A DNA stretch of 64,000 nt from NCBI GenBank assembly GCA_001643675.2, contig LSRY02000005.1, forward strand, positions 684,501 to 748,500, read 5' to 3'. A model generated the notes under the pieces. The model made no database searches. It saw only the letters and a list, made by a program, of their open reading frames with translations, and was not told where the DNA came from. This DNA is from Monocercomonoides exilis. Lineage: Eukaryota > Preaxostyla > Oxymonadida > Polymastigidae. Both the position numbers and the translations under genes were made by a program. This document shows, in pieces, positions 1 to 12,400 of the stretch. Numbering within the stretch: position 1 is the stretch's first letter; each line of letters starts with the position of its first letter.

Positions 1-1922
1 ATTCTGATTTCTCGTTCCGAGTTGGATGCGCTGCGCTCGTCCATCCCAGCTGTTGCTGGTGCGTTGATCCGTATCGCTGGAGATAAGTCAGGTGAAAGCA
101 TGAAGGTTGGCTTGCTCGGTGCCATGCAGTGCCTGTTCAGCAAGGCTGGAAGGTTCTGCCAGTCGTTCATTCCTGCTTTGCTTGTTGCGTTGTATCGTCT
201 GATTGTGAGCGAGCTGCCAAAAGTTCGTGTCGCTGCCTGCAACGTCTTCATGGAAGTTGTTCCGTTTGTTATCAGACCTGATTTGGTTGTCAATCATCTT
301 CGGGATATAATTGTGAATGGCTTGATAACAGCAGGAGCGAATGTGACCTCGTCTGTGCCAGCATCATCATCAATGTCTCAATCAGGAATGGGAGGAGCAA
401 TGGGTGCTGTCGGTGCTCCATTGCCTACAGCCGGCTCAAGCGGCCCACAAGCAACATCTCCAGCAGCAATATCTGCTGCCTTTGGAACTGGATCTACTGT
501 TGCATCACGAACTCAGCCGTTGGATTTGGCATTGCGTGTGCTCACACCGTTGCTGGCAACAAATCATCAAAGAATTGCTCCTGCTGTGAAGGAGTCCCTG
601 TTCCCTGTGCTTGTTGTAGATGCCCTGAAGAGCTGTTGTGCTTCTTCATCTGTGCTGTCTGGCTCTGAAGGATTCAGAACAATTGTATGCAACGCTGTGG
701 CCGCATACGGAAGAACACTGAAAGGATTGGAGCTTCAGATGCTTCTGGATATTCTCCTGACCCGCTCAGTGCCATTCACCCGGGCTGCTGCTCGTGGTGC
801 GGCTGCTCCTTCAGCCGAGCTGTTGGGCTCAGCAGACAAGTATTCGTTTGCATACAACATTCCTGTGTCCGCAAATGATGTTGCCTTTATGAACACAAAC
901 TACTCATTTGCCCACAACGCTCAGCCACCGCTGGCAAAGCACACAAAGCTGATGGCTTTGGCTGCTTTGTTAAGAGCTGAGGCTGAAGCTGGCTTTGTTG
1001 CTCAAGAATCTCAGAATCAGCCAAAAGAGAAGGCTTCATCATCAGCAAGGCCATCTCTTGCCGGTAGATCTGCAGCAGCAACTGCAGCTGCTCCAGAGTT
1101 TTGCCTCACTCCTCAAATGCTTTGCGAAATTGGTGCATTTTTGGCGCATGCTGCATCTGATTCAAGAGTATGTTCTTGTTCTTGTCGGGATTAATTGTTA
1201 TTGTTTCTATTATTCTTCTTTCAATTTTTTGTTTTATTTTAATAAACAGGAGCAGCATCGTTTGTCTGTTTGCAACGCAATGACATATCTGTTGCTGCAT
1301 CCACATGTTGTATCACTTACATCAGAAGAGATGCAAAACAGCATTGTGCCAATCGATGGAAAGACTTCCGTCAATCCTTTGGCTGTGCTTCTTCAGATGC
1401 TGTCACAACGTCTGAACGTTTTCCTTGAAGACCCGCTGGTCGATACAAGAGTTAAAGCTGCTGAGTGCATGATGCATTTGGCAATTGGATTGAAAAACGT
1501 TTGCGAAAGAAGAATTTTTGAAAGTTGATTCGAAAAATTTTGTTCAATATGTATTGAATATTTTTTTAGAAACCATTGCAATTAACTTCTTGCTTCATTC
1601 AGCCACTTGTTCAGGCAGCAAAGAAGAGCACGTCTGCAACTCGAGTAGCAGTTTGTTTTAATTCTTGCTTTCAAATATATTTCATCAATTATTTGTCTTA
1701 TATTCTTTCTTCTATTTTTTTTTTTTAATTTTTCAAATAACTGTGTAATAATTCGTTTAGGCTGAAGAATCATTGAGTGTTATCTTCAGATGCCTTCCTG
1801 ACGGAGTTGATTCAACTGCTGAGCGTTTTGATGCCATTGTCGCTTCATTGAAGGAAATGGATTCCTCAGATGAGACGATAGCCTACATAAACCAGCAGCG
1901 AAAGATGCTATTAAAGAATTAG
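1..1922 (+). CDS. GCN1: GCN1-like HEAT-repeat translational regulator, C-terminal part (5' end outside window)
   Basis: GCN1 is a ribosome-associated HEAT-repeat protein that helps activate the eIF2-alpha kinase GCN2 on stalled or colliding ribosomes. The reading frame is already open at base 1, so the start lies upstream. Exons read as 1-1167, 1250-1498, 1603-1644 and 1761-1922 (TAG), giving 539 residues here. Introns start GTATGT, GTTTGC and GTAGCA and end CAG, CAG and TAG; all are phase 0. The first about 100 residues are alpha-helical pairs with the K-x-GLL-x3-L-x4-AG-x4-FIPAL and VR-x-A spacing of the GCN1 C-terminal HEAT array. A Ser/Gly/Ala-rich loop at about residues 112-150 interrupts the array. 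The last exons (KKSTSATR, then AEESLSVIF) fit the family's final repeats. The tiny 42-nt third exon is the least certain part. Another long HEAT protein is possible. Confidence 0.6.
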
Positions 1923-2336
1923 AACGAAAGTTCTACTCAAACCTTCAGTTTTCAAAGTAATAGCATTTGATAGTTATCAACAACTGTGTTTAGATCTTTT
2001 TTATCCGATCAACTGTTTTTTTACTATTCATCATTTAGTGCCCCATTTAATTTATTCTTGAGGTGATATTTTTATTGTGGCATTATTCTTTTTAATTGAA
2101 ATGTTGCAAAAAAAATTATCTCGGGCAAATTAGAGTGTTTTGTGAGATGAATCGGTTACTAAATTGAACAATCAGGAAGAGAAGGGGGAAAAAGCAAATA
2201 TAAACCTTTCAAAAAATAAAACATGTGATACAAAATATATATGACTTTATTGAAATGAAAGAGGAATTGTAAGAGCAGACAATAAATAATAAATGGTTAT
2301 AAGTGAGTTCATTGATGTGAAATGTATTTTTTTCTA
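1923..2336. other. Intergenic, convergent 3' ends
   Basis: AT-rich spacer between the end of the GCN1-like gene (+) and the end of the coiled-coil gene (-). No coding stretch or RNA gene is visible. Confidence 0.7.
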
Positions 2337-4461
2337 TCAAATGTTGTCAAAAAGTTCTTCATAATCCTGTTCTTCTTCTGCAATTGGATCTGTTCTCAAA
2401 GATTTGTATTGTTCGTTTTCGGCTTTCATCTCCGTCTTTGGTGTGCCTAATCTCTTGTTCTCTCTTTCTCTCTCCGCTTTTTCTCTTTTCATGTCTTCAA
2501 ACACCAATCTGTCCAACGTGCTGTTGTCATCGAGTGAGCTGTCCATTCGCATAACGCCTCTTTCACTTCTCCTGTCGCTTCTGTCCCTCTGAGTTCTATT
2601 TCCTCTTGTTCGTTGGCCTTCAGATTGAATTCCTTTCCTCCTGTCATCATCCACATTTGTGTCCTCTCTCCACCTCACTCTGCCTATTCCTGCCCTCGCA
2701 TTTTGTGTTGCAGACGAAAAAGTGGAGTCAAAGAGGTGCAAAAGCAGCAGCACTTCTGGTGAAAGTGAAGGCGAATCAACAGAAAAAGAAAAAGGAGATC
2801 TGCCAACAGTTGTGGCAGATAGCACAGCTGTTGTAGAAGGCGCAGTCGAAGATGGAACCGTCGCTGCAGACAGAACAGATCGAGATGACGCGGACGGTCC
2901 CACAGAAAGTGTTGTTGAGCCAGATAACATGGAGGATGTTGAAGATGGAACGCCAGCAGCAATGCTTGATGCAAACGAATGCCCAGAAATTAATGAGGCA
3001 GTTGCAGATGCAAGACGCATCTTCTCATTCGTCGACTGCCGCTCTTTCTTCAATTCAGCCTCTTTTTTCTTTCTTTCTCGCTCTGCCTCTCTTTGTTTCT
3101 TCCTTTCAAGCCTTTCATCTGCTGTGTATCCATCTTCTTCGTCCATCTCTTCCATCATCAACTCTTCCTCTTCTTCTTCCATCTCTTCCTGCACATCTTC
3201 GATGCAATCCACCATGATCTGCTGCAGATTCTTCCGCTCCGCCTCTTCTGCAACACTTGCCCGTATACTCTTTGCTTTTTCCTCTTTGCGCTCAGCCAGC
3301 TCGTTTCTGAGTGACACCATTCTTCTTCGAAGTGAAGTGGGAGAAGATGGAAGAGGAAGCTGCGATGGACGAACCTGCTTTGTGTCGACACGATTCGTCG
3401 ATAGAAGCATGCGGGCTGTTGTTGCTGCTGAAGACGTAGCAGATGCTGTGTGCAGAGTGCGTAATGAAAGAGAAGATGGAGAAGATCCAGCTGATAATGA
3501 CGGCATTCCCATCCCAAGAGCTCTCTTCACTTCCTCCAAAGCCGTCGGCCGCCTGCGTGTTTTCATTGCTTCGGCAGCTCTCATTAATTCTTCCTCTGAT
3601 TCAACCACTGCAGATCCTGTTGTTTTAGTTCCCTTAAAAGCAAGTGACTTTGTTTTCTCTGAAGATCTGAAATTCCGCGTGGATTCTTTGCTTGTTTTAG
3701 CTCTGCTTTTCATTTCTGATAGTTTTTCCTTTCCTATTTTTTGTAAAGTCAATAATTCTTCTTTCAATCTCCGGTTTTCTTCGAGGAGCTGTGTAAATTC
3801 AATTCATAGATATGTTTAAAAAAAGTGTGCCAAAAAAAATATGCAAAAAAATTGAAAGTTGTCAGACTTTTTCTTGTTGAACTTGTAATTCTGTGTTCTC
3901 TTCGTTGAATTCGGTATATTCAAATGCTTTCCTTTTCAATTCAATTGAAAGTGATTCATTAAGCCTGTGGACCCTTTCCAGTTCCATTTGGAGCAAAGAA
4001 ACAGTTTGACTACTTTCACGAAATCTTTTGATCCAATAAGAAGCATCGGCATCAATTTCATCTTGATGATCGGGCTGTTTTTCAATAGCTTCTTCGTGGA
4101 GTCGATCTTTAAATGATCGCATTAACATTCTTTTGTGCTCCTGCGCTTCTTTGTTAAATGTAGCTTGCAATTCGACGAGTTGTTCTTGAATTTTCTTATT
4201 GATAGATTTTAATTCCGAAAGCGAATCTTCGACTTTCTCTTCAGTTTCACGGGGCACAAATGAAACTTCAGGATAATCATCGTATCCTTCAATTTCGCAT
4301 TGACTTGGGCTAACCCACTTAAAATTTGAAAAAGAATTCATCGTTCTATCATTTTTTTGTGTCAATTCCTGGTTAATGTTGAATCCATCTGGTTTTTTCC
4401 TTGAGTTTGTTGTCAGTAAATATGATGGCGATTGATTAATTTGGGGATTCAATAAATTCAT
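2337..4461 (-). CDS. Coiled-coil protein of unknown function, two exons
   Basis: I do not recognise this protein. Two exons (4461-3868, then 3788-2337, TGA) join in phase 0 across a 79-nt intron that begins GTCTGACAAC and ends TTTACACAG. The product is 681 residues. The start at 4461 is the first Met of the frame. Residues about 70-240 are strongly heptad-like and charged, and the coiled coil continues unbroken across the splice (QEK then LLEENRRLKEE), which supports the join. Two Ser/Thr-rich low-complexity stretches flank a second helical block (about 350-470) that holds runs of Glu and Lys. The C-terminus is acidic (EEEQDYEELFDNI). There is no signal peptide or membrane segment. A cytoskeletal or basal-body scaffold is possible, but nothing specific supports it. 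An 'ORF' on the opposite strand (2659-3819) is a shadow of the Ser-rich antisense codons. Confidence 0.75.
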
Positions 4462-5408
4462 AAGTTAATGATAGGTTTATTGCTTATTCCTTTAAAAAAA
4501 AACGTTTGTTTGGCTACAATGCACGAAAATATATATATATAATAATCTCTAAATCTAATTGAGGTAAAATATAAATTTATTTTAATTTTATTAAAATTAT
4601 TTTTTTTTAAATTTTATAAGTTCAAACATTAGATTTATTTGAATTTTTTTAATTATGGACATTTTTTTAAACAAAACTTCAATTTTTTTAAAATATTTTA
4701 AATTCAAAATGATAAATATTTGTTGAAATTCCTTCAATATTTTCGCGAATAAAAAAACTATTTATATTTGTATGAGTTATTAGATAATTTTGAATATTAA
4801 ATAATTTTCACGTTTTTTTTTTCCAATATTTCTCTTTTTTCTTCTTCAAAAGAAAAAAGAAAAAAGAAAGATAATTAATATGTGATTGCATTAGAATTAT
4901 TCATATAGGCCTTTGTGACTAGGATAGTTTCTGCAATTGGTGAAGGTCAAAAAACTCAGTTTGAACAAAGTGTCTTTTTTTTGTTTTTAATTATTTATTT
5001 TATTTAGTTTTTATTTTTTATTTTTGAATCGATTGTTTTTTGTTGTTAAGAATTTCAATAACATGTTTGATAATTTTCTGTTTCGGCATGAATAATAGTT
5101 ATGTTTAAAACTTTGAAACAAATTTGATTTTTGGAAATTCGAAAATAATTAAATATTTCTGATGGCAAAATTTGGATAATTTTTTTAATCCACACAATTC
5201 TTTTTGAAAAGTTGCAAATGTTTAATTTTCAAATTATATTTTTAAGTCCTGCTATGATAAAGTTATTGTTCATTCAACGAAACTTCACTAAAATCGAGAT
5301 AATAACATTATCAAACAATCACATTTATTCTTGTGAATTATACTGAGCTTGAATGAAAGTATGATAAAAACGTAAAAATTTTCATTTTCATAAGAAACTT
5401 ATTCAAAA
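4462..5408. other. AT-rich intergenic spacer
   Basis: About 950 bases of A+T-rich sequence with short (AT)n and A- or T-runs. A purine/pyrimidine hairpin of TTCTTTT/AAAAGAA type lies near 4830-4870. I see no gene, tRNA or clear repeat here. Confidence 0.6.
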
Positions 5409-5700
5409 GGAACTGAGGGAAAATACGGACTTTCAAGCTTTTTATGCACAAAGCTGGAAAATATATTTTCACTCATAACTTTGTTTCGCTTTCTCGGATT
5501 TCAAAATAAATTTGATTCTCGTATCCGTAAACATGCATCGTTGATATTGAAACATTAAGTTCTCCAACATTTTACGAATATTAAATAATGGACCCATTTT
5601 TATTGTGTTTTTTGATCTCAAAAAGTCAATAAAAAATGCATAATTTTTCAATGAAAATGCCTGAAGTGAAATATTTCTCCCCAACTTTTCATGAAAATAT
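5409..5700 (-). repeat. Dispersed repeat C, copy 1 (inverted relative to copy 2)
   Basis: The reverse complement of this stretch aligns by eye over its whole length with 56745-57025. Shared blocks include TTCAGGCATTTTCATTGAAA, TTTTTGAGATCAAAAA, ATCAACGATGC and GAGAAAGCGAAA. Identity looks like roughly 70-80 percent, with scattered small gaps. There is no intact reading frame and I could not find clear termini, so this may be the decayed interior of a larger element. Confidence 0.65.
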
Positions 5701-5804
5701 AGACAAATGGGTGATAATTATTGATTTAATATTTATTTATTTAAAATATTCAGTTCATATATTTCCTTTTAATGTTAATAAAAGAGCACTTAAAAGTGAA
5801 AATA

Positions 5805-6162
5805 CAGTTTGTGCAAAATATACCGGATAAGATCGATATCTCAATAGCAACATGAAGAAAAATTCTGACAATTTTCCTCAAAATATATCTCATCAATTCA
5901 AACTTAATTAATTAAAGAGACTTTCAAAGCAGCTTCATTTGTGCTCAGAAAGAATTATTATTGAAATTACGGAGAAATAGGATTTTGAGTCTGTCCGAAT
6001 TTTCAATAATAATTTTCACTGAGAACAAATAAAGCTATTCAAAAAGTCTTGTTCCCCACGTGAGTTTGCATTGAAGAGATATATTTTGAGGAAAATTTTC
6101 AGAATTTTTCTTCATGTTGCTATTGAGATATCGATCTTATCCGGTATATTTTGCACAAACTG
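5805..6162. mobile_element. MITE family A, copy 1 (palindromic, TA-flanked)
   Basis: A 358-bp non-coding element that starts CAGTTTGTGCAAAATATACC and ends with the exact reverse complement of that start. It is flanked by TA on both sides (5803-5804 and 6163-6164). The terminal inverted repeats run at least 95 bp. The inner halves are also reverse complements (for example TTATTATTGAAATT near 5957 against AATTTTCAATAATAA near 5998), so nearly the whole element folds back on itself about base 5980. TA target duplication with CAG termini is typical of Tc1/mariner-type transposons. It encodes nothing, so it would have been mobilised in trans. A second copy lies at 19503-20314. Confidence 0.85.
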
Positions 6163-6164
6163 TA

Positions 6165-6995
6165 CTATATAAGGATATCTTAATCATAATTTCTGCTAAA
6201 ACATATGCTTTTGAAATGATTTTGATGAAATTTATCATTTTAATACAAAATCTTTATTCAAAGATAAACAACCTTTGAAAAATTAACCCACCGAAAATAG
6301 TTATGATTTCAAAAATAATCACCAAAATCAATACCAACAAGAATAAAAACATTTCATACAACATTTTTGTTGAAAAAGAAAGAAAGAAAATTTATTTTCT
6401 TTTTTGCGATAAGAAAAAAAATATTTATTGAAACGAAGTGATTAAGAACAAAAAATAAAAAATATAAATAAAAATGAAAATAAAACAAAAAGACAATAAA
6501 AGTTAAGTTAACGAACAATGAAAAAAACTCAAAACAATCATAACACATAACTTATACTTCCATGAACAAGTCTTCAGTCATGAAAAAATAAACGAAAATA
6601 ATCAACATCAATTTGAAGAAACAAAAAATTTGAAAAAACACATTTTCCTGATTTGTGAATAGTAATATTTTGCAGATTTTCTAAATTCATATTATTTACA
6701 AAAGTATTCTTGGGGATCGGAACATTTATATTCCGAAAAAAAAAGTGGTTTTCAAAATATCTTGTTACACAAACAAAGCAAAAAATATCAAAAATATTCA
6801 AAAGTTCATAATTTGCATTATTTTGAATATAAATAATTCATTAATAAATTTTCATTGAAAGACAAATGTTAAAATCAATTTTTGAAACTTTTAAAAATCT
6901 AAAATTTTCAATGTATCCCAAAAGCAATGTTTTCATGAAAGTATGTTATACGATCCTTATTTAAGATTGGAGAAAAAATTCATTTTATCTTCGGA
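6165..6995. other. AT-rich intergenic spacer upstream of RACK1
   Basis: Very A-rich on the + strand around 6360-6560, with runs of AAAG/AAAT. There is no credible coding region and no RNA gene. The RACK1 promoter must lie near the right end, but I cannot identify a motif. Confidence 0.6.
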
Positions 6996-8098
6996 ATGGC
7001 TTCTCAAGGATCTGGTGTCGTTTCACGAGGCTCATATAAAAATCATGGTGATTGGGTTACTTCAATTGCAGCAGCCGGAGATCACATCGTTTCAGGATCT
7101 CGGGGTTTGTTTATATTGTTCTTCTCTTTTGCCAATCAGCCGAAAATGCTTATTCATTATGCAATATCATTTACATTTCGTTTCATATCACATCTAACTT
7201 TCGCGTATTTATTTCATTTTTATTTGAAGACAAAACTTTGTGCATGTGGAAAATTAATGAAACTCATCCAGAGTCATACATAACACCAAAAAGCGTTTTG
7301 ACAGGACACAATCACTTCGTCCAAGATATTTGCCTGTCATCTGATGGACAATACGCCCTTTCAGCTTCATGGGATAAGACATTGCGCTTGTGGGATCTTT
7401 CAGCAAAAAAAACAATTGCCCGTTTCAATGGTCACACAGACGATGTTCTTTCAGTTGCTCTTTCTCGTGGAAACCGCCAAATCATTTCAGCTGGGCGCGA
7501 TAAAACCATCAAATTGTGGAACATTCATGGCGAATTGAAATACTCCACAGCTGAGTTGCCAGAATGGATTACCTGCGTGAGATTTGGAATGGCCGATGAC
7601 CTCAACCCAATTGTTTCAGCAGGATATGACAGAATGATTCGCGTGTGGGACAGAACAACATTTGCTCAGAAATATGCATTGACAGGCCACACAGGATACA
7701 TCAACTCTATTGCCATTTCACCAGATAGCGCTTTCGTTGCATCAGGTGGAAAAGATCAGGTTGTGAATCTTTATGACCTTAACACAGGATCACATTTGTA
7801 CACATTGCAAGCTGGTGATGTGATCAACTCTATCACTTTCTCTCCAAGCAAATTGTGGATTGCTGTTGGAACTGATTCCGCTCTCAAGATTTTCTGCCTC
7901 AAGAAGAAACAATGCATCATTGACTTAAAGCTTCAGGCTGCTGATCGCGAAGTTGCTGTTGATGCTGAAGCTGAAACGAAAGAACCAAAAGTACCAAAAT
8001 GCTTGTCAACTTCATTCTCAATCGACGGAATGAATTTGTTTGCTGGCTATTCTGATGGCTTCATCAGATCTTGGAACATTCCAGCCACCACACAATAA
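6996..8098 (+). CDS. RACK1: RACK1, seven-bladed WD40 protein of the 40S ribosomal subunit
   Basis: RACK1 sits on the head of the small ribosomal subunit and links translation to signalling and to ribosome-collision responses. Exons 6996-7104 and 7230-8098 join as SGSR|DKTLCMW across a 125-nt intron starting GTTTGT and ending AAG. The product is 325 residues, close to the family's usual 315-325. Seven WD repeats are visible. The conserved GH...D...W(D/N) core is clear in LTGHNHFVQD...SASWDKTLRLWD, FNGHTDDVLS...SAGRDKTIKLWN and LTGHTGYINS...SGGKDQVVNLYD. The last blade ends SDGFIRSWNI. An insertion between blades 6 and 7 (about residues 270-290, Ala/Glu-rich) matches where RACK1 orthologues vary. 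The start ATG is the only one that gives the N-terminal blade strand (GSYKNHGDWVTSI). Confidence 0.97.
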
Positions 8099-8392
8099 AT
8101 ATCTTCTTACTTATTTTCACCAGATTCACTTCTGCTTGCCATTAAATAATGTACCGAAGTAATTTCAACAATGAAAAAATTAATTATTTTATTATTTTTT
8201 TGTAATTTTGCACGGAAGGAAGATTGTCTCTCTTTTTATAAAACATATAAAAATTATTAATAAATAGAGCGTTTTGAATGATAAAAATATTTTGAATAGA
8301 ACGAATTGTGAATCATTTTATTTAAGAGAATGGGGTTACGATCGTTGATCAGATCAGCTATCAATTGTTTGATAGAGAATCCTGAACAAAAT

Positions 8393-9072
8393 ATGATTTT
8401 GTCGGTAATAGTTGTTAATAACAGAGGAATACCACGACTTACACGTTTTTATGAAGATATGGTATGAATTGCAAATGATTATTGCCTCTTTAAAACTTGT
8501 CATCATTATAAAATGAATTTTTAGACTTTCGAGAGGAAAAAGCATTTAACAAAAGAAATTTACAATTTGATATCTAAAGTTTGAACACTTAATTATGAAA
8601 AATTAAAAGTTAGTTGAATATTTTGAATATTTATTTTGACAAAACAGCGTCCAGCCTCGGCGTGTAACTTTCTTGAAAACACAGGAATTTGGGGGGATAG
8701 CAAATCAATAAAAATTATTTATCGCTTATATGCCACTCTTTGCTTTGTAATTGTGTGTGACGCGGCGGAAAATGAATTAGCAATCCTGGATTTGATTCAA
8801 AACTACGTCGAGTGTTTAGATAACGCATTTCACAACGTCTGCGAACTTCACCTCATTTTCAATCATGAAAAAGTATGCATATTTTTTAAATCATTTTTTT
8901 TGTACTTAGAAATTACATTTTTCATTCAATATTTAAATGTTAATCTTATTGCATAAAGTGTTATGCAATTCTTGACGAGATAATTTGCGCAGGGCTAATT
9001 TTAGAAACTAAATCTTCTGATGTCCTTCCTTCTGTTGATGCAATGGATAAATTAGATAAAGCTTCAAGATAA
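8393..9072 (+). CDS. AP3S: AP-3 adaptor complex, sigma subunit
   Basis: Sigma-3 is the small subunit of the AP-3 coat, which sorts cargo from endosomes or Golgi to lysosome-like organelles and recognises dileucine signals together with delta. Four exons (8393-8461, 8525-8578, 8648-8872, 8959-9072) give 153 residues, all in phase 0. Donors are GTATGA, GTTTGA and GTATGC. The N-terminus MILSVIVVNNRGIPRLTRFY fits the sigma-3 start. Exon 3 carries the family landmarks CNFLE, IIYRLYATLCFV, ENELAILDLIQNYVE and NVCELHLIFN. Exon 4 has the closing AGLILET. The CNFLE block and the ELAILDLIQ helix separate it from the sigma-1, -2 and -4 subunits. The gene is too fragmented by introns to show as one reading frame. 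Confidence 0.93.
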
Positions 9073-9451
9073 AAACCGAATGTTTGCCTTTTTTTTACTT
9101 TATTTTAAATAATTATAATATTTATTTATCATTTTATTATAGCTATCACTTGTGATAAGCTCTTGCTTTTTTAATCTCTTCGCAATCATTGTCAAATTGC
9201 AGAATTTTTTATTCTTTTCTTCTCTTTCGTTCTTCTCTTCTATATGTTATCGTCCCTCTGCTTAATCATTTCATAAATTATGAGTGGTGTATTTGAAGGG
9301 CATATAATTCCATTATTTGTCCATTTTTTCTTCATCTATTAGTTTTGGGATTATAACCTTTATTCACTTTTGTTATCTTTAAAAATTTTTGCTGTTGGAG
9401 TCAAAGAATCAATAAAAAGGGTAATTTTTTCGTTATATAAATTGTCGCATC
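9073..9451. other. Intergenic spacer
   Basis: AT-rich region between AP-3 sigma and the Polo-like kinase. No gene or repeat is seen. Confidence 0.65.
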
Positions 9452-12400
9452 ATGGAAAACAAGGAAAAGGAAAGGGCAAATAATAAAATCGAAATATTGT
9501 GCCCAGATATTGTTGAAGATAAAGAAAGCAAAGTTAAGTACAAGCGAGGAACAGCCCTAGGAAAAGGAGGGTTTGCAATCAACATTATCTTACTATTTTT
9601 AGCTGTTTCAAAACAAAAAAAATTTTTTAAGATTTGCAAAAGTGTTTGAATTTACGGATCTTTCAACTTTAGAAATTTTCGCAGGAAAAGTTGTTCCAAA
9701 GTCAATTTTAACAAAAGAAAAAACACGTGAAAAACTTGCATCAGAAATACAAATTCACAGTTCAATTACTCATCGTCATATCGTCCAATTCCATCACTAT
9801 TTTGAAGATGAAGAAAATGTTTATCTTGTTTTGGAACTCTGCACTGGAAGTGTATGTGCTATATTTTATGACATATAACAAAAGATGCTTTACAATTCTT
9901 ATTTGCATTTGTATCTCAGACACTCCTTGACTTGGTGAAAAAAAACGGAAGACTAATGGAAAGCGAAGCACGATATTTTCTTCTTCAGCTTCTCCCTGCC
10001 TTAGAGTACCTTCACGAAAAGAATATAATTCATAGAGATTTAAAGCTGGGTAATGTTTTTCTAGCGAAAGATAACAAAGTGAAGCTGGGTGATTTTGGGC
10101 TTGCAGTACAACTAAAGAATAGAGAAGAGAGAAGAAAAACAATTTGTGGAACACCAAACTACATAGCCCCAGAGGTCTTGTTCTGCAAAGAGATTGGGCA
10201 CTCATTCGAGGCAGATGTTTGGTCTGTTGGGGTGATAATATTTACTATGCTGTTTGGCCGAGCGCCTTTTGAGACACAGCACGTGAAGGAGACATATCAG
10301 CGTATTCGTAAAGCAGAGTACAGATTTTCCTCCACAATTATCATCAGCGAAGGCGCGCGCGATGTGATTTCTTCGATTCTGCAGACGGACTGGACGAAGC
10401 GCCCGACAATAAGCGAGCTTCTTGAGAACGACTGGGTCAACGGCCACCCTTCACCATTGACTCAGCAAATTCCTCATTTTGACAGCATGTTTGCCTCAAA
10501 GACAGCAGCGCCTGTGACTTCAGACAGAGAGAAAAACAGCTCTTTGAATGGCAATTCTGCAGAGGCAGACAAAAGAGAGCAGCAAAACACTCAGAGAATG
10601 TTGCTCAATAAGCCATCATTGCACAATCCGTCTTCTTTGTCGTCTGCTCCAGTATCATCTGGTTTCTCTTCAAATACAATTTCTGCTTCAGAGAATCAAA
10701 CGAATGAAGTACCTTCAACATCTGAACCAGCAATGCCATCATCTGCAGAATTAGACAAACAAAAACAAAATGTCAATCATTTTTCTTCATCTGCAGATTC
10801 ATCAACATATTCAATGACATCTTCTTCTTCCTCTTCTTCCTCTTCTTCTTCAGTGCCAATAAACACACAAACAGAACAACCACGCTCTTCAAATATGTCA
10901 CTTCAATCGTCTCTCAACAAAAGGCCAGTTTCTTCTCTTCCAATCAAAAGGACGATGACAAGATCTCGTTCTGCTCCTCGTATTAATGTGGCATCTTCAT
11001 CATCATCTTCATCTAACACTTCAGCTTCCTCCCCCTACCCCTCCTCTTCCCCCTCCCCCTCTTCTTCTTCCTCCAACGCCACACCTTCATCAACAACATC
11101 ATCATTTTCTTCTTCTTCTTCTTCTCGTTCTGTTTCCACCCACAACTCACCCTCTTCTTCCACTTCATCCGTCAAAAGCACCACAAAATCCAGACAAACA
11201 CCCCAAGTTGGCTCTTCCTCTCCTGTCTTTCGTTCTCATTCGTCTCAAACAAGGCATCTTCAGCGGTGCTCATCCACAGACGACATTTCTGTTGGCAGCA
11301 GAAGAGACACGAAAGACAAAGCAGCCAGTGGGATTTACTTGCAGCCTGCGAAACGAGTCAGACCTTCCAGTGCAACAACATCAACAACATCAACATCACC
11401 TTCATCATCATCTTCTTCTTCATCTTCAAGTGCTTCTTATGCAGCTGCCTCAGACACACAGAACTCCATCCGGCTGGACAGAAGCAAGCTGGGCGTGTCG
11501 AATGTCAGCGGCGTTGGGCTCAGTGTGATCAACAAGGGATTCATTGCATCGACACTGGAAGGATTTTCAAGTGGGAGAGGAGGCTCTGAGAGTGGAAGTG
11601 AGAGAAAGATGGATGGAAGTGGAGGAGGGGAAGGAGAAGGAAGAGAAGGAAGAGAAGGAAGAAGTGGAAGTGGAGGAGTAGGAGAACTGACAGATAGGAG
11701 CAGAGAGTCAGGTTGTTGTGAAGAAGGGAAAGAAGGAGGGGTGCAGAGCAGCGGGAGAACAGGAAGAAAAGGAGAGAAGGAAGAAAGCAATGCAAAGCAG
11801 ATACAAATATTGAAGGCGCCTATTTTGATGAAGAAGACACAGCCGATGAATCTGCGCGTGTCACCAAAGCCAAAACAGTTTCGCACACCAAAAACAGCTT
11901 CTTCTTCTACTTCTTCCTCTTCTTCCTCCTTCTCCTCCTCTTCTTCTTCATTTTCCACACCACCATCGTCATCATCATCATCCAACAGGCAGTCACTTTC
12001 ACATCGTTCAGCGTCTCCTCGTCCCATTTGCTCTTCTTCTTCTTCTTCTTCTTCAATCAATTCTGACACACACTCGAAATTTATTCGTTCAAACTCTCCC
12101 TTCTCAAAAAGCTCATCTTCATCATCTGCCTCATCATCTGCAAGATTATCATTAACTTCAACATCATCTTCATCTTCATTATCATCACCATCCGCCACAT
12201 CATCACTTTCCACTCTTTCCACCCCCATCTCATCTTCTTCAACCAAATCTTCTTCTTCTTCTTCTTCAACAAGACCAACATCTGCCCCACAAAAGCGGTT
12301 CGGCCGGACATTTTCATCTTCTTTGATTGATACTGCAAAGAAGGAAGTGACAAAACGAAGCACAAAAAATGGCTCTCTTGTTGCTTCTTCAAAGAAATTG

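Noticed and set aside
2659-3819. 386-residue + strand frame opposite the coiled-coil gene
   Set aside because: Ser/Val/Ala-rich with no recognisable domain. The minus-strand frame continues a coiled coil across a good intron, so this is a shadow.
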